From assembly GCA_037903475.1 (NCBI GenBank), contig JBAJFG010000583.1, forward strand, positions 62,001-126,000: 64,000 bases of DNA, read 5' to 3'. This DNA comes from Ancylostoma caninum (Eukaryota; Nematoda; Chromadorea; Rhabditida; Ancylostomatidae). The translations under genes were made by a program, and so were the position numbers. The notes under the pieces are model-generated. The model saw only the letters and a program-made list of their open reading frames with translations, was not told where the DNA came from and ran no database searches. Below, piece after piece: positions 11,881 through 24,000 of the stretch. Within the stretch, counting starts at the first letter, position 1, and each line of letters begins with the position of its first letter.

Positions 11881-13208
11881 CTGTGATCTACGATGAGGGC
11901 TGTGGTCTACGATTAGAGCCGTTTTTTCAATGGTTGGTGAGAACCGAAAACTATTATTCGACCGAGTGGCCGAAAGGCTGAGTACTGAATGTAGGGTGGT
12001 GAAGGGTAACGAGTAATTATTTTTTCCAATCTAGATAGACTGTGCGTACATATAACCTTCTGCTAAACGGTGTTAGCAGTGTTTGGAAAGGGGTTTGCCT
12101 GCCCACTGCTCATCCCTTTGCCCACTATGGATAAAAATTGCTGTTCTAAATATTTCAGACTGTTTATCACGGGCAAGTTCGAACAATGTGGAGTGCTTCT
12201 GCACATTTTTAGTATGTACATGAACAGAAGGGCTCCTCTAGAATCTCAGTTCCTTGAAGATAGCTCCCTCTTAATTTTGCCAATTCTTTCCAGCCAGTAG
12301 CTTTTCGTGTCCATTTCACACGAAAGCAGGACAAAACATCATTTTGTCCTCTCCATAATCAGAGATCTGCACATGTCCACCTGTCGAAGTGCCGACCACA
12401 AAGCGGTGGCAAATCCACACAGAAATCACATTTACGTCAGCCATCTAGATTCAGGTTCTTTCCCTACAGATGAGAAACTTAGATGAGAATGAGAACTCAT
12501 GAGCACATATGTTTCCCTCAATTTGATGTAGCCCATTCTCATGTTTTCAATTCAACATGGCAACGAATTAGAGCCCGTTGTTTCAGAAGATAGGCAATCA
12601 TCTTTGTTGTTTCCCTGCTAATGTTTCTACTGTTTCTCTGCACTTCTTACGAGGTAGGTGTTGATAGAGACCGCCTTTGGACATGCCTAATTTCTGCATG
12701 AGACATACTTCGATGACTTCCTCTGAAACAGGCTTCAACCGCGATCTGATGCCGAAGTATTGGTTAGGATTAGATGTACATAGTTTCCTTCTCATGACTT
12801 CCAAATAAATGAACATGCGATCGCGACGTGGGATCCGACCGATGACCAGCTTCTGGATGTGACCTGCACGGTGAAATAAAAAATCTGGAGATCGTTCACT
12901 GGACTGACAATATGAGGATGCAGCACGGTGATGCACAGATTAGAGATAATCTTCACCATATTTGTCCTAGAAATCGTGCATGAATTGAGTGATAATCATA
13001 TAATTAAGAAGGAGGTCTTATATTTTTGAAACCCCTAAAAAATCGGAAGAAATTAATTTAAAAAATTTCAAAATCATATTCGTGTGAGTATGGAGCCACA
13101 GGTATATTTATGTAGGGAGTCCGGTAGTAGCCATGAAGCCAGCAAACACCTAAAAGGCTTAAAAGCACTGAACTTGGGGGTTGTCTTATATTTTTTAAAC
13201 GCATTGTA
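11881..13208. other. Intergenic DNA, no gene recognised
   Basis: An open minus-strand frame at 12598-12936 (112 codons, Arg/Lys-rich) has no recognisable domain. Nothing else stands out. Confidence 0.4.
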
Positions 13209-14313
13209 TTAGGTGTAGGGAAAGTTCTCGCGGCTTTCAAAAGTGTGCTTTTTTAACCACTACCTTTCAGTGTACGACCTCAAATCTGGTGAATCCGCAT
13301 CCAGTTGTCGCATTAATGCTGTATTTGAGGACGGTACAGTATCCGAACGCACTCTACAAGACTGATCCAGACCTATTTCTGTTGGCCACTTCAACCTCAA
13401 TGTTTCCCCGCGGTCGGGACGCGCATCCGGAGTCGCTATTGATCGATTGTGGCAGTTGGTGGATTCAGATCCATTGCAAACTATACGTAAAAAAACGCAA
13501 GCCTTGGGTGTTTACTTCAACACCATCGCCGATCACCTGCGTCAACTGGGCTAGGTAGAAAAATTATCACGGTGAGTTATCAAGACCTGGCTGGGTGCGA
13601 TCTCCAGCGATGTGCAGAGGTGGCTACTGAATTGTCCTCGTACAGGAGTATTGAAAACCGGCTGAAGTCCAGCTTTACAGGAGATGAGAAATGGTGTCTG
13701 TAAGTCAACATCCAGCACCATGGACACTCAGTTGACAACGATGAACAGCCTGAGCCGCAGCCGAAGATGGGTGATCACCCTCTGAGCGTTGTGGTCACTG
13801 CTTGTTGTGACAGCAAAAGCATCGCCCACTATGCGCTACTGCCACGCAACACTTTTTTCACGGTAGACCTATGCTATCAGCAGCGGGATAAATTGGCCAT
13901 AGAAATCGTAGAGAAGAGTCCGAAGCACGGCAAGATCCGATTTCAATACGACGACAGACGTCCACGTATTGAAATTGTGACTTGCAAGTAGCTACCCGGC
14001 TTTGGATGGAAAGTGCTGACTTACCCAACGTACAGCCCTTACCTTGCCTCGAAAGATAATCACCTTCTCCTCTCCCTTTCTAACGTCATGCAAGGTAGAG
14101 CGTCGAAAATGACTTCGATTGCTATTTGGGGCAACTTTTCCAATTCAATGTCAGAATAGTTCCATGCCGAGGGCATCGAAAGGGTTTTCAAAAATAGGCG
14201 AAGAGTGGCAGTACGTGATGGTTATTTAAACACTTCTTAATGTGCTTCCCTTTTCTGTACATTCAAGAAAATATACCGCTCCAAAAATCGCGATAACTTT
14301 CCCTACAACCTAA
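13209..14313 (+). mobile_element. Degenerate mariner transposon with both terminal repeats
   Basis: About 1.1 kb between TA dinucleotides (13207-13208 and 14314-14315). The left terminal repeat starts TTAGGTGTAGGGAAAGTTCT at 13209. The right end (about 14285-14313) is its inverse with a few mismatches, TTAGGTTGTAGGGAAAGTTA read inward. Between them, plus-strand transposase remnants appear in several frames. There is a helix-turn-helix/linker block with TVSERTLQDW near 13340 and DHLRQLG near 13545. The first catalytic block, GDEKWCL, is near 13680. HYALLPRNTFFTVDLCYQQ is near 13820, and TYPTYSPYLASKDNHLLLSL near 14025-14080 replaces the usual HPPYSPDLAPSDYHLF. The last catalytic D of that motif is K here. 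Multiple frameshifts and stops make it inactive. Confidence 0.88.
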
Positions 14314-14951
14314 TAGAACAGTTGATAGTTGGTCCGGCGCCCAACCATACTGGGACGCGTACGCCAGAATGTCTGAGCCTGCTGAATGTTAGTGAATTTT
14401 TTAGTGGGCTTGCAACTCATCCATAAGAGGATGTGACTGCAGAAGGGTTGAGTGTTCATATGCCGGAAGTTATTATTTTAATTTCTATGTATGCTTCCAG
14501 GAAGTGTGCAATTATAGCGCAAGATATGGCCTTTTGCGACGAGTTTTTGTGAAAAAGACAAAAATGTAGCAGGATTTGCAGGATGCACCTGCAAAAAAGC
14601 TTTCAAAAAGGCTTTCAGTGAGAGATGATAACTTTCATAAAAGAAATCAATATTTATCACAAGCGAATCAGTATGATTCTACTGGACTAGTTTTACGTTA
14701 CCGAAAACGAGGAAACCATTGCACATCATGGATATGAAGGATGTCAGTTCATTCGGGAGGCCTGTCGGCGACTTGGACTGGGCAAGTACTGAATCTAGGA
14801 TATATCACAGCGGAGAGAAATACAAACCGGAGGGAAAGGACCGAATTGATTTTAAAAACATGCACGTAAAAATGACACTAATCGTCCACTGCAAGAGTCT
14901 AGAGATTTCTACACAACGAAACGGAAGAAAAGGAAGTTGTTATCCGGGATA

Positions 14952-17900
14952 TCAGCTGAACTCTTTTTGAAGGTCCAGGATTCGCTGGCACAGCACCTGT
15001 GAATTCGTTTCGTAGGGGTGTGCCAGGAGAACTGAAGCTACCAAAGGTTCTGGGAAGATCTTGCTGAGGTGGTACTGCAGCTCTGTTCGGTCAGGAGGAC
15101 TGCTGAAAAAGTAATGCATTCAGGGGATGATTCTGGATCTGAAAGGGGTGCAAACTTACTCCTGTGTCGTCAGAGGTCCCACACTCAACTCGCTGTGTCC
15201 CCAGACAGCCGTCGACGGAGCGAACAACGTTCCGCTCTCGGCTTCACTCTTCTTGTAGGACAGAGGTGCAGACGCCATCCGACCGACAGCATTGTGCCAA
15301 GGAACTGGCGCCACGTAGGAGAAATCTCTTGGCTTAAAAAGAGCAAGTGGTTGCCAAGCTAATAAAAGCGGTTACAGCTCACAGTGGAAGTTCAAGGAGT
15401 ATCCTTGCAGATCGAAATGAAATCTACGTGGTTTGAAGCATTGCTTGACAGGGCACAACAATGTGTAGAGCATTTTTGCCCTCGGAGCCTGAGTAAAATA
15501 TTTCGCTAGGCAAAGCTTCAAATCACACAGGCCTCACATCTATCTCGTGAATTAGTCTCTTGCGCATTCCTTACAAGGAGGTGCACTCACCGATGAAGGA
15601 CCACTGTCCTGAAGAGCTGACGTTCGGAGGTCAATGTTGAGCGAACGAGTTCTGCCCACGCCGCGGTGGTCCATCTTCGTGGCCTCTAGTTGCATGGACG
15701 AGCCTGGAACAACTTGTATCAGCAGCAACTGATCTCCGAGTTGCTCCTAAATGGAGAGTTGACCATACGGGCTATTATTCGAATATTTGAAAATTTAGTG
15801 TAATGTGGAGCTACACAGTAGAATTACAAGTTTTTATTCTTATTCTGTTGTGAGCCGACATCGGTGCAGAATATTAGGCACCATATTGTCGCATACGTCC
15901 GAATATTCGAATGATTGATAACTGCTGGTCTCCACTCAACATCAACTGAAAGGTTTTATGTGGAACATTCTCAAACACTAACGCATTCCCAACGCCCTCT
16001 TCTGATTCTTCTCTCTCATTAGGCGGTCAGTGACGCTTACGTGGACTCCATTTGGACGCTCCGGGTGATAATACCTGGAAATAGAAGACATCCAGAATCC
16101 AGCAGTGCCTCATCCAGAATGCTCTGACTTGCACTTGCTGCCATAGGTGCACTTCCTAGCGTACGGGCACAGCAGCGCAGTGGAAGGTGTGGAGCTGATT
16201 GAAAGAAACTGCTGAAGACGAGGACCGTACCGTCCAAGCGGGTCTTCCGGAGGCATAAACCTGCAAACATCCCCAACATTTCGTGGACTGTCAATTCGCG
16301 CTGACAGAAGGATTGCGAGGCGCGTACTTGCCGTCGACGAAACTGTACATCAGCAGGCGTTGCTCGACAATCCGACGGTACTGTGGGTGCTCTCTGAGAA
16401 GGTCTCTGAAACAGTAGCGCTGTGAATTTGTACTGGGTCCCCAAGGTAGTACTTCTGTGCCTACCTGTAGCCGTCGTTTGATACCACGACTGCGTCTTTT
16501 TCGTCCGCCGTTCTCAGGATGTACAGATCATCGTGGCACACAATTCGGCGGCCGTTGATTCGTCTGGAGGAAAAGAAAAAATTCAGGATTTCACTGCGTA
16601 AGAGCACAAGTGAGTCCGAATTTCAGTTGGTTGTTGGCAATTGGTAATTGGCCTTTTCGCGGCATTACGGGGTTCAGAACAAGAGGTTGAGGTCCTTTTT
16701 CGTACTTTATTAGGTTGTTTGGGAAGATTACGAAATGGACTCAAGCTCGATCTTCCTCACAAAAGTGATGTGTTTTTCGTGAAATGCAGGTAGATAGCAG
16801 AAAAACCGATAGGTAACGAGGTAATGGCTTTTTTTAATGTTTCTGATACGTCCCTACTTGTTTTGATGAAGCCCATACTGTTTTGATCCACTCCTGAAAC
16901 TTTCCGGACAACACGGTAGTGTTTAGATATTGCTTAGCTTCGTTTGATCCCTTGGATAAGCTCTTAAATCCCGGATAGGATGTATGAGACTTCTTTATCC
17001 ATAGCACACCCGCGGTGATATGCACGTGATGATGTCGGATGATGTGTTGACACCAGATAATCCATGAGCGCGATTAATCCAGATTTCTATGGAATAGGAA
17101 CATACCTGGTAGTCAACGCTTATCACCACATCAATTTAATGACTTTTGAGATCTGTATTGCTCCAGTGTGTTGGCGAAAAAAGAAGATTCGATGAATTCC
17201 AAGGCTTTTTGACGGTGTCATGGAATGATGACACGGGAAACCAAACGAATTCCTAATAACTCAAAATTCATTAGTCACTGCTGTGGAATCCCTTGTTCCC
17301 CCTGACTCCTGAGAGATTCAGTAGGTCGTTTGCTCTGGGGTTTCTTTTTCTTTGTTAGGGTACTAAATTGTGCTTCATTTATTCTGCTAAGCTAATCTAA
17401 ATCTAAATCTTCAAATTCTAGGAAAAAATTCTAGTTTTGAGGGAGCGTGAGTGTTCAAAGAGTTTTGTTAAGAGCTGGGCCTCAATAGTCCCAGTATCTC
17501 AAATTTTACTCATTTCTCCTTTCTTTTCGCTTATTCGTGAGCCCCAGGCAGGATTGTTTAGGAAATGAGGCTACAATTTCAGGAATAATCCTAGTCTGAA
17601 GGTTATGCCAGACATGCCACTAATGTCAGCTTCAAACAACACAGCAAAGAAATAAATAAATGAACGATACCATTCCAAAGCGACTGCATTGAAAACAGCA
17701 GAGAAGTACATATTTTGTGAGCGTATATTATGTTCACCGTTATCGCCCAGGAATGGTAATAAGGTACAAACTGTCAGCGATACTTGTGAGCGGCCCATAA
17801 ATGAACCCGAATCATCTCATCACTCCTCCTACGGAAAACGTTTGGGTATAAAAAACGTTGGAAAAAAGTATATAATTCTCTCTTCAAACCTGTAAGAAAG

Positions 17901-20900
17901 GTAGAACAGTGCTCATTTTATTTAATTATTTATTCATTCATCTATTTATTTATTTATTTATTCGTTTATTTATCTACATTTCATACATTAAGATTTTTCC
18001 CATTGTGACCGTTCATAGAGAAGGTAGAAATAGAATAGAGCCTCCGAGAGACTTCCGCAAGTTTGAACAGGCAAAAAGACTGTGGATTTAATGAATAGAA
18101 TCCGAGAGCCAATACCCGCATCGAACCGGATTTATTACTTTTTGTATTACAAACTAATTATAACTTCATTATATTTACACCAGTTATCGCGAAGATTCTC
18201 ACCTACTTTGCGCAGGACAGGCAAAAATCCACGCTTTTCGTAATGCTCAATAGCTACAAAAAAGGAAGAGATTGTTACTCAGGATAAAACTAACCGAGAC
18301 GGTGTCCAAACAATGCGTCGCTCAGCATCGAGCTCGTTCAGCAGATGCTGGTCTGTTATCGGACAATCGGCTCTGGCTGTTTCGCGCCTAAAGGTACTTT
18401 TCCTTTGTAATGGTCCTGCACTGCTCGCATGGGATTGTACCTGAACTGTGGGATGAAGACGAGCACGTCGTCGTGGCCTCTGTCCGTGAAAAATCGCACG
18501 CAGTCGCGAATCCCCGCACACGAGAACACTTCCTTTCGCCCATGGCTGGAAAAGAATGTGGCGAAATTAAGAGCTCAAATGCAGTAGTGAAGATGTCACG
18601 CCAAAAAATAGAATGAATTAATAAGTAATATAGCCAATGATAAAAATACAAAAATAACAACAAATATGAAATAATAAAATTATGTAAATCCCCCATGTGA
18701 ACAAATTCTTCAAAGAAGGCTAAGACATCTGTTGTCCTACTAGTTAAATGTGGGATAGCGATTAATCCCTGTGTGCTGCTATCGAGTATATTATCTGCGT
18801 GGAAGCCTTAAATGCAATAGGAGCTCATGAAGAATGATTTTTGATTTTTGATCAGTTAGCCAGGTCTAGGATCTGCTTATACATACATGTGTTGCAGATA
18901 TGCCAATGCAAATCCAGATAAGCTCAAAGAAGCAGCGGTAATACATACATTTGATTGTGACAACGGTAACAGCAAAGAAAATACAAAAATAATTCTCACA
19001 AAATCTTCAAAAAATGGTGTAAACATCTGCACAGCTCAAAAACAACAAGAAGACTAGAGGGAGCAAACTCTAAATGCGCTTATTTACGTATTTATTTATT
19101 TATTTATTTTTATCCAAGACTAATTTGCAACCCATTTTTATTTGCTACTATCTGTTATATCGTTTATTTCACCTATGTATTTATTTACCATTGCAGGACC
19201 TACTTAGGAGTGGCAGGCCTGGGGGAGGGGGTGAGAAAAAATGTGGCAACAGTCCGGAGACAGGTGTGAAATAATAAAAATACTAAGGATATCAATTTCA
19301 GCATTAGATATTAAAATACATTCAAAAAATGATAACAAAAATAAATGATTGAATGTAAGCTAATATGAAATTTTCATTTGTTTTGTAATGTATATTATAA
19401 TTTCAAAAATTCGGTGACTAACGGTGAGGTCCCTGTTGTTTACCCGCGTCTGTCACCGTTGTTTACTCATACTTATTTGGCATTTGCAAGTACTACGGCT
19501 GATTTGTCGAAATTTCTAGCAAGTTTTTTCGTTGTTACTTCGTCTACATACATACAGCTATAGAAGAGGAGTTAGTCAATAAGCCCACCACGAATTTCAC
19601 ACGCATTTTGCACCGTATCTACATTCTTGTGAGGCACCAATAAAAATGAGAAAACACGCATCCCACGGGACCTTCTGATCCATAGCATAAAGAAAAAGGG
19701 GACTGTTTGATGTGCCTATTCTCTCTCCGAAAATGGCATACAAGTTCTACTTCCAGCCATAACCCTACTGTAATCTCACTGAAATGGCGTTGTGGTGCAA
19801 AATACAACGATAGCCATAGTCGGTGCGTTAAACCCCCTAACAAAGTGGTGGGACATTTGTGAGATAGTGTTTACTGTATGCCTTTTTCATCTTTTCAGGA
19901 ACAGAATGACCAAGAAAATGTGCATGAAATGGGTCGACGTTGAAAAAAAGGCAACTTTGAGACTTTGTTGCAGTTTTTGGGGTCGAGTAACCGGAAGACT
20001 AATCCAAAAACAACCTCATAATGAAAATGTGGAGTGTTTGCTTGAACTAAAGTGTTTCGGGGACCGAATGCCCGTGCTCAAAGTGGAATCCTCACTGTTT
20101 CGAATCCATACAGGGAACCCCGATGGTTAAGGATTGCCCGCTCATACCATGTTTGCACAATTTAGAAGCGCAAACGAGAGGATCGGACGAAAGTGGGAGC
20201 GCTGATATCAACGAAATGTGTGGATGAGCAGACAACTAGAGAGCCACGTTGCGCGTGAGCTCTGGAGTCTCCTGTCAGGTAGCTTATAATCCTCACCTTC
20301 ATCCATTTTTTATTCCTTCTTTTCTCCTATTTTTGTTTTCTTTTTTGAAATTTAGCAGTTATTTCTTGCACTTTACTGATTGAGAAAACGAGCTCCAATT
20401 TTCTGCTTTAAGCAAAGGAAGAAGGCCCACTAACGTCATGGCTATATTGGAACCGTCGATGACGATCGGCCTCAGTGTGGATGAAGGTGCCGGAGCGTAC
20501 GCAGTTCCTTCGGGGTGCTCGGTGCAGCCTCGACCCATCTGTACGAGCTCAGCCAGAATGCGATCCTAAAAAGCAGGCTCCATGTCAATCCTCATGAATT
20601 CCTCTCACAGTACCCACCTGACCAGCGTCACACCCGACCCTCCTCAGCACTGCCATCAAGCGATCCTCGGAGTATCCGAGGTTTCTCGCAAATTCGACCA
20701 GATGTTGTGGTGCTGCGACAGGAGTAGCGGGTTGTACGTTGTCTCCATCTGAAAGCGGTCACATTGTTCAGGTGCTAGCGGCACTGACGAACCCGTGGAG
20801 CTGACCTATTTTCAATCGCCCGAGTCCGAAATCTGACCCTACGGTTTCTGAGCTCTCCCGCGACAGCGAGGGATGCGACTCCTCTGAGCAAGAACTGTAG

Positions 20901-21028
20901 CAGCTGTCCTCCTCGTTCAGTTCAGCCCTTCTGGCGCGGCTTTCTGCTCCCTGTACAGCCTCGCCCAAGGAGGCGCTAGCCGGCATGCCCCGAGACACAC
21001 GACGAAGTGGTGGGTGCTTCCGCTCCAT
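14952..21028 (-). CDS. Regnase-family endoribonuclease (ZC3H12/REGE-1-like), complete, 12 exons
   Basis: Exons, 5' to 3' on the minus strand: 21028-20806, 20748-20618, 20565-20435, 18545-18441, 18387-18295, 16563-16465, 16405-16328, 16260-16129, 16074-16041, 15746-15591, 15332-15160, 15102-14952. All phases join cleanly to 501 residues. Residues 1-85 are acidic and Ser-rich. A UBA-like domain spans about 95-130 ([16 protein letters not shown]). The NYN/PIN nuclease spans about 149-285: D155 in [11 protein letters not shown]187-D188 in [11 protein letters not shown]239-D240 in [10 protein letters not shown]. The CCCH finger spans 318-334 (C318, C324, C330, H334). The C-terminal helical region (about 453-500) resembles that of mammalian Regnases. 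All expected catalytic Asp are present. Regnases cut stem-loops in 3'UTRs of selected mRNAs; worm REGE-1 targets ets-4 mRNA. An acceptor (ccattacag) ends 19 bases before the ATG and suits SL trans-splicing. Introns of 1.7 and 1.9 kb carry foreign DNA; others are as short as 53 bases. Confidence 0.95.
16564..18294. other. Long Regnase intron (about 1.7 kb)
   Basis: AT-rich intron carrying an (ATTT)n microsatellite near 17920-17975. A minus-strand open stretch at 16834-17025 may be transposase-derived, but I could not confirm it. Confidence 0.7.
18546..20434. other. Long Regnase intron (about 1.9 kb)
   Basis: Separates ...VIDGSNIAM from THGRKEVFS, inside the NYN domain. Holds an (ATTT)n tract near 19080-19110. 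A plus-strand 112-codon open frame at 19792-20130 has no recognised domain. Confidence 0.7.
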
Positions 21029-21047
21029 CACTTCGTCTGGAACTTCC

Positions 21048-21058
21048 CTGTAATGGAA
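21048..21058 (-). promoter_or_regulatory. Probable 3' splice/trans-splice acceptor before the Regnase start codon
   Basis: Minus-strand ttccattacag ends at 21048, giving a 19-base leader before the ATG at 21028. It may be a spliced-leader acceptor or an ordinary acceptor of an unseen non-coding first exon. The frame stays open upstream of it, so a longer N-terminus is possible. Confidence 0.5.
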
Positions 21059-24000
21059 ATGTGCGCTCAAAGGGTACAGAAAGGAAGTACACGTATGGAA
21101 TTGCACGATCGCGAATACTGAGTCGAAAAGTGTTCAAAAATCCAAGTGATAAGGTCGTAGAGGATTTCAAAACATACCTATTTCTCTTCACAGCTATCAT
21201 TTCGGCTATAAACAAGTGGATAGTGGTGACCATAGGTAAGAATTTCCTTCAGGGGTCAGAAAGGGTAAAACTGCCGTTTCATCCGGAGGTGAGAGCCTAA
21301 TCAGCCAGAAATTCATTGAGGAACAAAAAGTAAAGAACCATAAGAAGAATGAACGATCAATAGAAGCTGATTAGTAAACATTTCATTCGACTAATTCGAC
21401 TCGAGTTTTTGAATAGCCACAGTTCGAATGGATAGACGTTCGGTTTCGCACGTTTTAGGATTTGGCATTGTTTATGAGGATTTATCCAGCGTATATATAT
21501 ACTTTGGAAAGATGGTTTCGCTGGGTATGTAGCTTCGGTAATACGGATGATGAATAACAGCTTCGCAGCTAAAAATTGCAACAAAAAAAACTGTGTTGTA
21601 TGTGAAGTATTCATGTGGGATGGAGGGCAATTCACAAAATTGCGTCCTTTTAAGCACCAATACACTTAAAATTGCGAAGCTACATAAATCTATCAGAACA
21701 ATGCAGTGTAACGAGAATTTTCTACCCAACAAGTAAAAACACCTGAAGAATGTAATTGCACCTGTCATCTGAATATGTCAGAAAACATGAACAGGTCGCG
21801 AAAAGAACTCAATTGTATATGAAATATTCATGTGGGGTGAAGGGCAAAGCTTAGTGTGCTCACAGAAGCGTTCGAATATATAAGGAAAATGGCAAATCTG
21901 ATGAAAGACTGGAACCAAATCTGGAAACCCTTCGCACAATGAAAGCAGAAAGCTTTATAGTAGTTCCAGGAATGAAGAATTTCTACGGGATTTTGAAATT
22001 CACGGAAATCAGCTAGTCTTCTCTAATTAGTGATGTGCCCTATTTCTTCCTCAGGAACGATATTCGAAGCATAGAGCCCTTTTTTCAAACCAAAACACGA
22101 CTTTTCACATTCATTCACCTTATTCATTAGTTAGAGTAGAACTTAGAGCCTTTTCTTTCTGAGAGGAGCTAGAGGAACGCTCCTTAACTCAAAAAAAAAT
22201 TGTGGAGATGGTTTACTTTGTTCCGGTGGCACAATTCTATAGGAAGATGGGAATTCGGGGAAGCAGTAACTATGTAGAGGTGGCCCGCATTGAACTAAAT
22301 GAGTAAGAAAGAGCTTCTTATCTAAAGCTCAGCTATCGGAAACATCAGGAAGCCCTCCACATGCAGAAAAGTATTTCAAAGCTACACATTGATAGAAAAA
22401 AATGGAAGACCGCTGGAGAAACGTGAAAAGAGGAGTCAAAATAGTACAAACAAACATAGCAATATCAAATGGCATAACCTGTTATGCATCTGCTACCAAA
22501 TGCAGAAGAAAGGATTCTTCGATGCGACTGTGATTCGCCTAGGACTGCACCACCGTAACAAGTTGCAAATACAGTACTGTTGTGTAATGTTTCACTAGAT
22601 ATCAGAAATAAGACAACAAAATACTTTGGTTAGATATTTAACCTAATTTGCATTTTTTGTTCCAGAGCGAAATAAATCAACACTCATTTTTTGATCGTGA
22701 ATAAGGCATGGATCTCTAGTGAGCACTTGGGAATGTCAGAGAGAACAGCAACATATACAGAAATATTTTCAGAAAAGATGGAGGAGTACGAGGATATTTT
22801 TGTGGTAAACATGTAGAATAACCCTCATATCTGAAGTTTGAACTGCAATCGCTTCCCTGCAATTTTGAAGCTCATATTGAAAACGCATATGTAATACCCT
22901 ATCGCTGTGAGAAAAATCTGTTTTTGTCGCTTCACATTGCTTAAGTTACATTACCAGGTTCGTTTATAAAGTAGTCAAGCTCAAATGCATTCAAACTAGT
23001 TGCCGATGCCAAAAACAAGGAGGCAAGGAGTGAGTGACCGTCAAGAATCCTAAATGAGAATATCTCCTGGAAAGCATCCAAGCATTGATAAATATTTCAT
23101 CTAGAAATAGCTCGTTTTTTGAGAAAGCGGGCACAAGGAAAGACTCATTTAACTCATTGATGATTGCATGTCTCACCTGTGAACCGCATCTTTTTCCGCA
23201 TTCTCCACTTTGGAATTCATTACACCTTAGTAGTCTCATCGTTTTTCCTATTCGGGAAGGATACCTGGGGGGGGAGGTCCGGCAATTCGAAAAGAGATGT
23301 GTATTGCCAAAGACAGTTTGTGACGCTGAAAGCCGTTTTCCCTCTTTTGCGAAGCCCTCTGTGATAAGTTACATGGTGTTATATAATTCCGGCTCGCTCA
23401 ATGCAGTCAAAATTTGACTCCCTGATATGTTCTGCTGAAACATCGCGAGAAATATCTAGATCTGGACAAATTCTGGAAACATCAATTAATTACATTTAGT
23501 TGAACAATTTGAAATAGCTCTCGCGCATATTTTTAGCTTTTTTATTTTTAAACTCGAAAGTCAGATTTGGCCGGACTAGACAATTCCAAATTATCCCACG
23601 ATGCAACAGATAAAGAAAACGAATTTAAAATCAACATCAAAAACTGCATATGAAGAAATACATCTAGTTACAGGTTGTCAGCCCTCCCCCCCCCCCCTAG
23701 TGTCCTTCTCTGGTCAGATTTCAACGTAAAAATACTTTTAAGTAAATGCGATTATGGAAAGGGAATCTATAATAGAAACTCCATTTCACCAGCTTTTCTT
23801 GAAATGTCAGTGCTCCAGTGCCATATCAAAATCATCGCGGTCCGTCTCCGAGTGTAGCCGTGACTGCGCCCCTTGTCTAGCGAGGCTTAGGCCCTTCTTC
23901 GACTTCGTGCGGTCAAGACAGGTTTTTGATGCTCTCCAAATTCGTCACCACGTTCTCAGAGGTCTGACAGATCGGCGCTGAATCAATTCGTATCTAATCT

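Noticed and set aside
11619..11981. 120-codon plus-strand open frame
   Set aside because: The minus strand of the same stretch matches a mariner-type catalytic block (FIDEELLTTEQ), so the plus frame is a shadow.
16037..16444. 135-codon minus-strand open frame
   Set aside because: It runs through the introns and wrong frames of three real Regnase exons (16405-16328, 16260-16129, 16074-16041). The spliced reading gives the conserved CCCH finger instead.
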